This document shows positions 6,399 through 13,962 of a stretch of DNA of 27,044 nt, piece by piece. The notes beneath the pieces were generated by a model. The model was not told where the DNA came from. It did not search any database and saw only the letters and a program-made list of their open reading frames with translations. The stretch is from Clostridia bacterium (GTDB lineage Bacteria > Bacillota > Clostridia > Oscillospirales > Ruminococcaceae), in NCBI GenBank assembly GCA_021152595.1, contig JAGKVC010000020.1, forward strand, positions 1 to 27,044, read 5' to 3'. Each line of letters starts with the position of its first letter. Position 1 is the first letter of the stretch. Both the position numbers and the translations under genes were made by a program.

Positions 6399-9300
6399 AT
6401 GGCAAACAAAAGTACGAAAGCTGCGCCTGCCGCACCGCCGCAGGGCGGAGGCATCAAGGGCTGGCTTTCCCGCAACTGGTCGTATCTGGCGGCATTCTGC
6501 CTGCCGGTCGTCCTCATCTACATCGCATATCTGATCTTCGGGCTGTATCCGGCTGGCGAGCATTCGGTGCTTGTACTGGATCTCAACGGTCAGTATGTAT
6601 ACTATTTTGAAGCCCTCAGAGATGCCTTCCACGGAGACGGAAGCATCCTCTATAACTGGGAGCGCAATCTCTCCGGCGGCTATCAGGGTATCATCGGCTA
6701 CTATCTCGCCTCACCCTTTACGCTGATTGTCATGCTGCTGCCGCGGACGATGATCCTCGGCGCGCTGCTAATCATGATTCTCTGCAAGCTCGGTGCGGCA
6801 TCGTTCGCCTTCTGCTATTACGCGCAGAAATCCAAGCATGTCAAGCCGACGCTCGCAATGATCCTCGGCACAATGTTCGGCATGTGTTCTTACGGCATCA
6901 TCCAGACCATTGATCCGATGTGGCTGGACGGTCTGATCTTCCTGCCGTTTATCTGCCTCGGCGTTGAATATCTGATCGACGACGGCAGAAAGCTCAATTA
7001 CATCATTCCGCTTGCGCTGATGTGCGTTGCAAACTTCTATATCGGATTCATGTGCTGCATCTTCACCGCAATCTACTTTGTCTTCTATTTCTTCTTTGGC
7101 TCGGACAAGGTCAAGTTCGACAAGAAGAACAGCAAGAACATTATCAACATCATCATCCGCATGGCGTTCTCGACTGCCGTTGCAATGTGCTGTGCAATGT
7201 TCATGATCCTGCCGGTCTACAATGCGCTGGCACTCGGTAAATTCGATTTCACCCAGCCGGACTGGTCCTTCAAGACGCAGTTCAACGTGCTGGATTTCAT
7301 CGCGCAGTTCACCTGCGTCAACCAGTACAGCTCTGTCAATGTTCAGGGTAAGCCGGAAATTTACAGCGGTGTCATGGCTGCACTCTGCATGCCGCTGTTC
7401 TTCCTCAACAAGCGTATTCCGGCGAAGAAGAAGATCGGCTATGCATTCCTCTGTGTCGTAATGTTCCTCTGCATGCTGATCCGTCCGGTCGATATGCTCT
7501 GGCACGGCGGACAGATGCCGAACTGGCTGCCCTTCCGCTATTCGTTCATCTTCTCCTTCATTATGCTGAGCATGACCGCAATGACTCTGCGCTATGCAAC
7601 CAGCATCAAGAAGGCTTATATCGGCGGCAGCTTCGTCGGCTTCTTTGTCATCCTCATGACGATCAATCATTTCGTCACAATGGGCGCAGACAAGCTCATC
7701 AACAATTACAACAGAATGTTCATCAGCCAGAAGGGCGATGTTTATCTCGATACCTACAAATCCATCTGGCTGACGGTTCTCTTCCTCGCAGTATACAGCG
7801 TTTTCATCTACCTGATGACCAAGAAGAACCCCTCAAAGGGACTGACGGCGGCAATTATGATCAGCCTGCTGACGGTCACCGGTGTCGAGCTTGTGTATAA
7901 CGCACGCTGCGAATTTGAGGATATCCACCAGGAAGTTTCCTATTCCACAAGAAAATCCTACCGCGAATACATCCAGTCCGGCAGAGATATGGTAGACCGC
8001 CTGTATGAATCCGATCCGGGCTTCTACCGCGCCGAAAAGACCTATGTCAGAACGGTCAACGATAACGCAGGCTTCAAGCTCCGCGGCATCACGCATTCCA
8101 GCTCGGTCATGAATGCGAAGATCCTGACCTATATCGAGACAATGGGTTATTCTTCCAGCTCCTACTTCTCGAGATATGACGGCAATACGCCGCTTGCAGA
8201 CAGTGTCCTCGGCATCAAGTATGTCTTTGACAAGGGCGACGAAAACAAGAACGTCCTCAAGAAGGGCGAGAACTCCGAAATCGGCGCAGCATACGTCAAG
8301 ATCAAGGATGAGCATGCAAAATCGCAGTCCGAGACCGATCTCGACGTCGGCGTTTACCAGAACCCGAATGCGCTGGGCATCGGCTACATGGTCAGCAAGG
8401 ATATCGAGCGTGTCAACGCCTTTGGGAATGACGATCCGTTCAACAGCCAGAACATCCTGCTCAGCACGATCTCCGGTCAGACGACCTTTACCGCAGGCGG
8501 CGGCTTCGATCAGTGGCACCAGTATTATCACCGCCTGAGCGTCACCGAGCCGATGCGCTATAACCAGTGCTATAAGGATGATTACGGCGATCAGATGCGT
8601 TTCCGCGAAAACGGCTGGGATTCGAGCAATCCGACCGTTCACCAGCCGGATCCGACTGTCGATATCTTCCTGCAAACCGAAACCGACGAACCGCTCTATC
8701 TCTTCTTCAAGACGAAGAACCAGAGCAAGATCAACCTCTGGCTCGCGGATCAGTGGAATGAGAGCGAAGTTGAAATGCTGAATGTGGACGGCACAAACGC
8801 AAAAGGCCTCGGCTCGTTCTTCGAGGGCGATAATTACCACATTCTCTATGTCGGTCAGTATCCGGCAGGTCAGAAGCTCCAGCTTCGTATGACGCTGCTG
8901 ACGGATGCCGCAGGCACCAAGGAAAAATACACGATCATCGAGCAGTTCCTCTTCTATCAATTTAACTCCGAGCTCTTTGAGCAGGATATCAAGCTGCTCC
9001 AGAATGAGGAATCGCAGTGGCAGCTTACGAAGTACGGCGGCAGAACGCTCGAGGGCAAGATCACCGCGAAGGAAGGTCAGATGATGATGACCTCGATTCC
9101 GGCAGAACCCGGCTGGAAGGTCTGGGTGGACGGCAAGCTCTACAAGCGCAATGAAACCGTTGACGGCAAGCAGGTCGAGGTCAACTACACGACGCTGTTC
9201 AAAGCAATGATCGGTGTTGAGCTTGAACCGGGTGAGCATACGGTCAAGATGAAGTATACACCGCCCGGACTGAATGCAGGTCTCTTCACATTGCTCTGCG

Positions 9301-9596
9301 GTCTGTTCTGCATTGTGATGTTCTACATGCACGACAAGGAGCAGAATCCGGTTCTCCTGCAAATGCGCGAGAATCGCAAGAAGGGCATCTATGAGCTGCC
9401 TTATGAGGACGATCCGGATCCGGAGCTTGCGAAAAAGCAGAAGAAGGCAGAGAAATCCGCAGCCGAGAGCAAGAAGATCGAGGAGATCTCCGAGAATCTC
9501 GTTGCAGATGAACTGCGCAAGCTGAAAGAGCTGCTCGATGAGGGCGTGCTTTCTCAGGAGGAATTTGAGGAGCAGAAGAAGAAGCTCCTGAAATAA
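6399..9596 (+). CDS. YfhO family membrane protein with C-terminal SHOCT-like segment
   Basis: This 1065-residue multi-pass protein resembles YfhO, a GT-C-like family linked in Bacillus and others to glycosylation of lipoteichoic acid or related polymers. After a short basic N-terminus, hydrophobic segments alternate through about residue 480. They include the family signature DLNGQYVYYFEALRDAF with NLSGGYQGIIGYYLASPF in the first extracellular loop. A large extracellular portion follows, then a last membrane helix near 960-980 (GLFTLLCGLFCIVMFYM). The charged cytoplasmic tail ends in LRKLKELLDEGVLSQEEFEE, which matches the SHOCT consensus. The start at 6399 has AAAGGAGGAG upstream. The gene forms a single transcription unit. 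The exact acceptor is unknown. Confidence 0.9.
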   Translation: MANKSTKAAPAAPPQGGGIKGWLSRNWSYLAAFCLPVVLIYIAYLIFGLYPAGEHSVLVLDLNGQYVYYFEALRDAFHGDGSILYNWERNLSGGYQGIIGYYLASPFTLIVMLLPRTMILGALLIMILCKLGAASFAFCYYAQKSKHVKPTLAMILGTMFGMCSYGIIQTIDPMWLDGLIFLPFICLGVEYLIDDGRKLNYIIPLALMCVANFYIGFMCCIFTAIYFVFYFFFGSDKVKFDKKNSKNIINIIIRMAFSTAVAMCCAMFMILPVYNALALGKFDFTQPDWSFKTQFNVLDFIAQFTCVNQYSSVNVQGKPEIYSGVMAALCMPLFFLNKRIPAKKKIGYAFLCVVMFLCMLIRPVDMLWHGGQMPNWLPFRYSFIFSFIMLSMTAMTLRYATSIKKAYIGGSFVGFFVILMTINHFVTMGADKLINNYNRMFISQKGDVYLDTYKSIWLTVLFLAVYSVFIYLMTKKNPSKGLTAAIMISLLTVTGVELVYNARCEFEDIHQEVSYSTRKSYREYIQSGRDMVDRLYESDPGFYRAEKTYVRTVNDNAGFKLRGITHSSSVMNAKILTYIETMGYSSSSYFSRYDGNTPLADSVLGIKYVFDKGDENKNVLKKGENSEIGAAYVKIKDEHAKSQSETDLDVGVYQNPNALGIGYMVSKDIERVNAFGNDDPFNSQNILLSTISGQTTFTAGGGFDQWHQYYHRLSVTEPMRYNQCYKDDYGDQMRFRENGWDSSNPTVHQPDPTVDIFLQTETDEPLYLFFKTKNQSKINLWLADQWNESEVEMLNVDGTNAKGLGSFFEGDNYHILYVGQYPAGQKLQLRMTLLTDAAGTKEKYTIIEQFLFYQFNSELFEQDIKLLQNEESQWQLTKYGGRTLEGKITAKEGQMMMTSIPAEPGWKVWVDGKLYKRNETVDGKQVEVNYTTLFKAMIGVELEPGEHTVKMKYTPPGLNAGLFTLLCGLFCIVMFYMHDKEQNPVLLQMRENRKKGIYELPYEDDPDPELAKKQKKAEKSAAESKKIEEISENLVADELRKLKELLDEGVLSQEEFEEQKKKLLK

Positions 9597-9610
9597 CGGA
9601 TATTTATGAT

Positions 9611-9645
9611 AAGCCGCTCCGGTCACTGATCGGGGCGGTTTTCTT
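9611..9645 (+). terminator. Terminator of the YfhO-family gene
   Basis: CCGCTCCG (9614-9621) pairs with CGGGGCGG (9631-9638), with one wobble, and is followed by TTTTCTTTG. Confidence 0.82.
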
Positions 9646-9672
9646 TGTATTTTCACTTTTCATTTTCCGCCC

Positions 9673-9701
9673 TTGATTTTTCCGGCAAAATATGGTAAAA
9701 T
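9673..9701 (+). promoter_or_regulatory. Promoter of the M24 aminopeptidase gene
   Basis: TTGATT (9673-9678), a 17-bp spacer and TAAAAT (9696-9701) preceded by TGG. The leader is about 50 nt. Confidence 0.75.
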
Positions 9702-9760
9702 GTTAGCATATGTAAATCGAAAATCACGAATCAGTGTTAGAAAAGTGAGTTGATAATCCC

Positions 9761-10837
9761 ATGAACCGAATCGCAGCACTCTCCGCCATTGTCCGCGAGG
9801 AAGGCGCAGATGCCATGCTCCTGACCGGTGAGGTCAACCTCATCTATGTCACAAAAACCACCGCCCTCGAAGGTCAATGCCTGATCTTTCCGGACGGTTC
9901 CGCCGTCTTTGTCACCGACGGCAGATACACCGAAACCGCAGAACAGCAGCTCATTCCGCAGGGCTTCTCCGTGATCACGCGCACAAACGCCACCGCGCTC
10001 TATGAGTTCCTGCAGCAGCTCCTCCGCGAGCACGGCGTCCAGAAGCTCATGTATGAGGACGATGTCCTGACCGTTGACGAATTCGCCGTGATGCGCGAGC
10101 TGCTCGGCATCAGCTTTCTGCCGGTCGGCGCAAAGATCCGCAAACTCCGCGCAAACAAATCCGAGGAGGAAATCGCCTGCATCATCCGCGCACAGCGCAT
10201 CGCAGAAGCCGCGCTGAATCGTCTGCTGCCGGAGCTGCACACCGGCATGACCGAGCGCGAGGCTGCAGCGCGCCTGAATTACTATATGGCACTCGGCGGC
10301 AGCGAGAAGCCCTCATTTGATACGATCCTGCTGTTCGGCGAGAATACGAGCAAGCCGCACGGTGTCCCGGGCGACCGCGCACTCTGCGAGGGCGATTTTG
10401 TGCTCGCGGATTTCGGCGCTGTCTATCAGGGCTACCATTCCGATATGACGCGGACAGTCGCATTCGGCTCCGCAACCGATGAAATGCGCAATGTCTATGA
10501 GACGGTTCTCGCGGCGCAGGCTGCGGCAGAGGCGGCAACGCGCGAGGATATGCTCTGCTGCGATATGCACAATGCCGCTGCGGAGGTTATTGCGAATGCC
10601 GGATACGGGCAGTATTTCACGCATGCGCTGGGACATTCGGTCGGTCTGGAGATTCATGAATCGCCGGTCGCATCGCCGCGCTGCAATGTGCCGCTGACAC
10701 GCGGTATCGTCATGACGGATGAGCCGGGCATTTATATGGCAGGCAAATTCGGCGTGCGGATCGAGGATATGCTTGTGATCACGGACGACGCACCGCGCAA
10801 TCTGACGCAGTTTCCCAAGCAGTTTACGATTATCTGA
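9761..10837 (+). CDS. Xaa-Pro aminopeptidase family protein (M24)
   Basis: This 358-residue cytoplasmic metallopeptidase should remove N-terminal residues next to proline or cleave Xaa-Pro dipeptides. An N-terminal creatinase-like domain (1-125) precedes the pita-bread catalytic domain. All five metal ligands are visible: Asp217 in ADFGA, Asp228 in HSDMTRT, His292 in GHSVGLEIHE, Glu321 in TDEPGIY and Glu335 in VRIEDM. His200 in SKPHG and His299 match further catalytic histidines. The Shine-Dalgarno is weak (AAAAGTGAG). The gene stands alone between its own promoter and terminator. PepP-like versus PepQ-like specificity cannot be separated here. Confidence 0.94.
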   Translation: MNRIAALSAIVREEGADAMLLTGEVNLIYVTKTTALEGQCLIFPDGSAVFVTDGRYTETAEQQLIPQGFSVITRTNATALYEFLQQLLREHGVQKLMYEDDVLTVDEFAVMRELLGISFLPVGAKIRKLRANKSEEEIACIIRAQRIAEAALNRLLPELHTGMTEREAAARLNYYMALGGSEKPSFDTILLFGENTSKPHGVPGDRALCEGDFVLADFGAVYQGYHSDMTRTVAFGSATDEMRNVYETVLAAQAAAEAATREDMLCCDMHNAAAEVIANAGYGQYFTHALGHSVGLEIHESPVASPRCNVPLTRGIVMTDEPGIYMAGKFGVRIEDMLVITDDAPRNLTQFPKQFTII

Positions 10838-10848
10838 GCAAAGAAATA

Positions 10849-10891
10849 AAGCCGCTGAAATGAGCATAACAGCTTGTTTCAGCGGCTTTTG
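10849..10891 (+). terminator. Terminator of the M24 aminopeptidase gene
   Basis: A perfect 12-bp stem (AAGCCGCTGAAA at 10849-10860 with TTTCAGCGGCTT at 10877-10888) ends in TTTT. Confidence 0.88.
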
Positions 10892-10939
10892 CCTGAGCCG
10901 GATCAATCTATAAACACCATTCTCCACAATATCAACAGC

Positions 10940-10978
10940 AAAAAACGCCGGATAAAGGGCAGATCCCTCTATCCGGCG
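10940..10978 (-). terminator. Leftward terminator of the sigma/membrane-protein operon
   Basis: CGCCGGATA (10946-10954) pairs with TATCCGGCG (10970-10978), with inner GGG/CCC pairs. On the minus strand it is followed by TTTTTTGC. Confidence 0.87.
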
Positions 10979-10992
10979 AAAATCATATCCGA

Positions 10993-12633
10993 TTAAAAAT
11001 TCCCGTAATCTATGTGTCTGAGTTCTCCGTCAATGATGAAGCCGCCTGCGAAATTGCCCGAAATCCAGATCAAATCCGGCGACGCACTCTGTACGAACTG
11101 AATCGTATTCGGTGTCTCGAAAATCACTTCCTCGGACATGTCCTCCGGATTCAGATAGAAAAGCTGATCCTTGCCGACACGCGCATGCCTGCTGCAAAGC
11201 AGTCTGCCGCCGCATTTGATGAGCTGCACGGAATCCGCTATGTTCTCCTGCAAAGCCTGCCCCTGCTCTGTCTCAAAATCATAGACTTTAATCGAATAGG
11301 TCGTGTTGATGCGTCCGCCGGAGACCTTGCCGTCTACAATCAATTCTTCATTGGTGTCAAAGCCCTGCTCATAATAGAGCTTACCGTCCAGAATCACATA
11401 GCTGACAATGCCTTGAAAGGAGCTTTTCCCGACAACCTCTCCCGTATTGATGTCATATACGAAGAAATCCGCATTCTGTCCGAAATGCCCGATTTTTTGT
11501 GTGGAAAGCTGTGCGCCGTAAAGCCGGTTGCTGCCTGCGTCATACTGCCATGACCTCGCTTCTGCCGGCAGAAGAATTGCCGCCTCCGTTGCCGGCGTAT
11601 AGATCAGATTGAGCCATACCGCCTCGTTTTCGGTGACACTGCTGAACATCTGTCCGGAAATCAGATACTTGCCGGAAGTGCCGAGCTTTATGATGTCATA
11701 ATACTCGATATTGTAATACGAATAATATGCGTTTGCCTGATCCGCTGTGAGCCCTGCATTTTCGCGGATCAGCTCCTTATCCGGCCAGAAGAAAACATCT
11801 CTGCTGCCGTCCGGATTGATCCGGATCAGCATATCGCTGTCATTCAGATAGCCGTTCTGGTCAACCTCCTGCTCATAGAGCACCTCGCCGTCTGTCAGCA
11901 TATTCATATAGCGATACCGCAGACAGTCCTCCGTATTATGCAGACAGCCCGGCGTCTGACAGAGCAGCTCCTCATAATAATGCCCATTGCTGTTGAGCGC
12001 TGTCTTGCTGATGCGCCCTCTGCCGCTGATATACCAGAAATCATCATCCTCCAGAATCGGCTGCGAGAGACCGTTGAGCACGCCCCTGATTTTCAGTTCT
12101 CCATTGCCGCCGAAGATATTGGTTCCTGTGGTGTTGAGCGTCTCCTCCGGCTCTGCGGTCGGTTCCATCTGCGTGACCTCTGCGGACTGCGCAGACGGTC
12201 CTGCATCACCCGTTGCGGTTGTCTCCGTGACCGGCACACCGGCGGAATCGGTCTGTATATTGATCTCCGTCACCGCAGATGACAGCGATGCGCCCGGTGT
12301 TGTGCCGATTGTTTCAATCGTCTCCTGATGCACGCGCCAGACCATTGAACCGACCGTCACCGCAATGACCGCAGCGACCGCCGTCAGCCCGATTGTCAGA
12401 TTGCGGATCGGGTTTGTGGGCTTCTGCTGTCTGGGCGGCTGAACGTCCCTGACCGCAATGCTGCGGCTCTGCTCTGATTTTGTCTGCTGTGCGGGCTGCA
12501 TCTGCCGCCGGTCATTTTCAGCAAAGAGCGCATTGATCTCCTCTGCCGCATCCTGTGCCGGAGCGTCCAGCGCTTCCAGACGGCAGGATTCCGGCAGTCT
12601 GCCGAAGGCGTCAAATAAATCGCGCGCGTTCAT
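10993..12633 (-). CDS. Membrane protein coupled to an ECF sigma factor, putative anti-sigma factor
   Basis: This 546-residue protein has a cytoplasmic part of about 76 residues, one membrane helix (77-99) and a large outer domain. Position and topology fit an anti-sigma factor that holds the sigma factor at the membrane. No zinc-binding anti-sigma signature is seen in the cytoplasmic part, so this role rests on context. The outer part has a Thr/Pro/Ser-rich linker (110-170) and then the cysteine cluster CQTPGCLHNTEDC (Cys225, Cys230, His232, Cys237). Repeated tyrosine-rich segments such as DDDFWYISGRG and VILDGKLYYEQ follow and suggest a beta-propeller-like domain. The start ATG overlaps the sigma gene stop (ATGA). 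Confidence 0.8.
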   Translation of the reverse strand: MNARDLFDAFGRLPESCRLEALDAPAQDAAEEINALFAENDRRQMQPAQQTKSEQSRSIAVRDVQPPRQQKPTNPIRNLTIGLTAVAAVIAVTVGSMVWRVHQETIETIGTTPGASLSSAVTEINIQTDSAGVPVTETTATGDAGPSAQSAEVTQMEPTAEPEETLNTTGTNIFGGNGELKIRGVLNGLSQPILEDDDFWYISGRGRISKTALNSNGHYYEELLCQTPGCLHNTEDCLRYRYMNMLTDGEVLYEQEVDQNGYLNDSDMLIRINPDGSRDVFFWPDKELIRENAGLTADQANAYYSYYNIEYYDIIKLGTSGKYLISGQMFSSVTENEAVWLNLIYTPATEAAILLPAEARSWQYDAGSNRLYGAQLSTQKIGHFGQNADFFVYDINTGEVVGKSSFQGIVSYVILDGKLYYEQGFDTNEELIVDGKVSGGRINTTYSIKVYDFETEQGQALQENIADSVQLIKCGGRLLCSRHARVGKDQLFYLNPEDMSEEVIFETPNTIQFVQSASPDLIWISGNFAGGFIIDGELRHIDYGNF

Positions 12634-13187
12634 AATAATCCCTCCAGTTCAAGATACTGCCGCAGCTTTTTCCGCAGGCGCATCAGCGTGACCTTGACGG
12701 TGCTTTCGCTGACCTGCTTTCGTGCTGCGATTTCCGGAATCGGCATGGCATAGGTATACCGCAGGACAAATGTCGTGCGCTGCTCTGCCGTCAGCGATTG
12801 CAGAAAGCGGCTGAGCGCATCATCAAGCATGCGCTTTTCGACTGCCTGCTCAACAGATTCGCCGTCTGCGATGCATTCCGCAAGCTCCTCCAGGACAGCA
12901 GGCTGCTTTCCGCCGCCGCGCCGCTTGGCATTGCGCTGATCGAGCCGGTTCATCGAAAGATTGCGCGTCACCGCCGCAAGATACGCGAAAAGATGCTGCG
13001 GCTGTTCTGACGGGAGCTTCTGCCATGCCTGCATCAGCACATCGCTGACAATTTCCTCGGCATCCTGTCTGCTGCTGAGCAGTTCATTTGCGATCTGCCG
13101 CAGCTTTGCACCGTATTTCGTTTCCGTCTCTGCGATTGCGCTCTCATCCTGTGCCCGATAGAGAGCGAGTAATTCTGCATCCTGCAT
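12630..13187 (-). CDS. ECF RNA polymerase sigma factor
   Basis: This 185-residue sigma factor would direct RNA polymerase to a small stress or envelope regulon. Region 2 is seen at about 20-90 (SSRQDAEEIVSDVLMQAWQKL, then AYLAAVTRNLSMNRLDQ). Region 4 is at about 125-180, with TTFVLRYTYAMPIPEIAARK and the helix-turn-helix SESTVKVTLMRLRKKLRQYL. The start at 13187 has GGAGGTGAC close upstream. It overlaps the membrane-protein gene by four bases, the usual arrangement of sigma and anti-sigma pairs. The subgroup and the signal are unknown. Confidence 0.94.
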   Translation of the reverse strand: MQDAELLALYRAQDESAIAETETKYGAKLRQIANELLSSRQDAEEIVSDVLMQAWQKLPSEQPQHLFAYLAAVTRNLSMNRLDQRNAKRRGGGKQPAVLEELAECIADGESVEQAVEKRMLDDALSRFLQSLTAEQRTTFVLRYTYAMPIPEIAARKQVSESTVKVTLMRLRKKLRQYLELEGLL

Positions 13188-13270
13188 TCTGTCACCTCCG
13201 GATCGTGATTTGAGATCTCATATATAGAGTAGGAAAATCCGCGCGATTGGTTGACAATCTCCCCGTCTCA

Positions 13271-13299
13271 ATATTATCATATTCTCCCCGAAAGCGCAA
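13271..13299 (-). promoter_or_regulatory. Possible promoter of the ECF sigma operon
   Basis: On the minus strand TTGCGC (13299-13294), a 17-bp spacer and TAATAT (13276-13271) are a moderate sigma-A match. Closer to the gene, TCAACC (around 13254-13249) followed 16 bp later by CTAC faintly recalls ECF-type promoters, which would allow autoregulation. Neither is certain. Confidence 0.4.
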
Positions 13300-13306
13300 G
13301 TGCGTA

Positions 13307-13345
13307 AAAATGAGAAATTAGAAATGAGAAATTAGAAACTGCGGT
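13307..13345 (+). repeat. Tandem GAGAAATTAGAAAY repeat, purine-rich copy 2
   Basis: GAGAAATTAGAAA occurs twice in tandem and is followed by CTGCGGTG. It is related to the tract at 6204-6232. The palindrome GTGCGC-TGC-GCGCAC (13346-13360) follows directly. Confidence 0.5.
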
Positions 13346-13472
13346 GTGCGCTGCGCGCACGGATTTATAATAATAGAGCCGGCACTGCCCGCTATGATTG
13401 ATTCAAAAACACACGATGAAACCAACAGACACAAAACAGACCTTTAGCAAATTGGAGGCGGGCACTGCCCGC
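13346..13472. repeat. Cluster of three GC-rich short palindromes
   Basis: Three palindromes lie within 130 bp. They are GTGCGC-TGC-GCGCAC at 13346-13360, GCCGGC-ACT-GCCCGC at 13378-13392 (one mismatch) and GCGGGC-ACT-GCCCGC at 13458-13472 (perfect). No credible gene lies between them. Similar units occur in other intergenic gaps of the window. Confidence 0.6.
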
Positions 13473-13476
13473 CCGC

Positions 13477-13507
13477 CCGTTTACCGCGAAAAAGTGACCG
13501 TTTACCG
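13477..13507 (+). promoter_or_regulatory. Phased direct repeats CCGTTTACCG upstream of a promoter
   Basis: CCGTTTACCG occurs at 13477-13486 and 13498-13507, exactly 21 bp (two helical turns) apart, ending 8 bp before the next -35. A third copy is at 13861-13870 before the YcaO-like gene promoter. This spacing is typical of AraC-type activator sites. Confidence 0.55.
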
Positions 13508-13515
13508 GAAAAGGG

Positions 13516-13544
13516 TTGCAATCCCCGAAAATATCATGTATAAT
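13516..13544 (+). promoter_or_regulatory. Strong promoter of the candidate non-coding RNA
   Basis: TTGCAA (13516-13521), a 17-bp spacer and a perfect TATAAT (13539-13544). No convincing coding sequence follows it before the hairpin at 13780. Confidence 0.8.
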
Positions 13545-13550
13545 ACAGAT

Positions 13551-13840
13551 GCTGACACAGTTCGGAGACAGATCCAGCCCGATACCTGCTTCCGGTCCGT
13601 TGTAAGCAACTAACATGAGCGATCATGTGAGATATCCAAAACCACGGCAAATAATCCATCTTTCTCTCAACACATCTTTACTATTATCCGCACCAAAAAA
13701 CCTACTCCTTAAACGCAGCAAACGATTTCACACATCCACAGCATTTCAGCATTACAATCACACCAACATTATCCGGCTCATGAAATACAGGGTAGATCCG
13801 CATGATCGCAAGTCATGGATCTGCCCTGTATTTCATTTTA
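13551..13840 (+). ncRNA. Candidate structured non-coding RNA of about 290 nt
   Basis: The predicted transcript starts near 13551. Its first 80 nt can form three hairpins. The first is CGGAGACAGATC paired with GAT/CTGCTTCCG (13563-13594, with a small bulge and one mismatch). The second is GTTG-TAAG-CAAC (13599-13610). The third is ACATGA-GCGA-TCATGT (13613-13628). A guanine-poor, probably unstructured stretch follows (about 13637-13775), then the long hairpin at 13780-13836. GCGATCATG at 13619-13627 is complementary to CATGATCGC at 13801-13809 in the terminal loop. The open frames crossing the region have no ribosome binding site and run through the promoter or the terminator. It resembles no RNA family I can name. 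A leader role for the downstream gene is possible, though that gene has its own promoter. Confidence 0.5.
13780..13840 (+). terminator. Long hairpin terminator of the candidate RNA
   Basis: A 20-bp stem with one wobble (13780-13799 with 13817-13836) is followed by TTTTA. The 17-nt loop contains ATGA/TCAT, which can extend the pairing. The T-run is short, but the stem is very stable. Confidence 0.7.
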
Positions 13841-13860
13841 CCCATTTTCCCTGCTGCAAA

Positions 13861-13928
13861 CCGTTTACCGCCCGAAATACTCCGCTGACCGGATTTCTCT
13901 TGCAAATTGTCATTTCATATAGTATAAT
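13861..13928 (+). promoter_or_regulatory. Promoter of the YcaO-like gene with upstream CCGTTTACCG element
   Basis: TTGCAA (13900-13905), a 17-bp spacer and TATAAT (13923-13928) match the upstream RNA promoter in both hexamers. The CCGTTTACCG element is at 13861-13870, about 30 bp before the -35. Confidence 0.8.
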
Positions 13929-13962
13929 GAAAACATAGAAAATACGAACATCGGAGCATATT

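Noticed and set aside
7833..9656. 607-codon open frame opposite the YfhO-type gene
   Set aside because: Its composition is that of an antisense shadow, it has no ribosome binding site, and the plus-strand gene has clear family motifs.
13398..13613. 71-codon frame across the candidate RNA promoter
   Set aside because: It spans the promoter and palindromes and has no ribosome binding site or recognisable sequence.
13615..13938. 107-codon frame in the candidate RNA region, considered as a precursor peptide
   Set aside because: It runs through the 20-bp terminator hairpin and into the next promoter, has no ribosome binding site, and shows no leader/core pattern.
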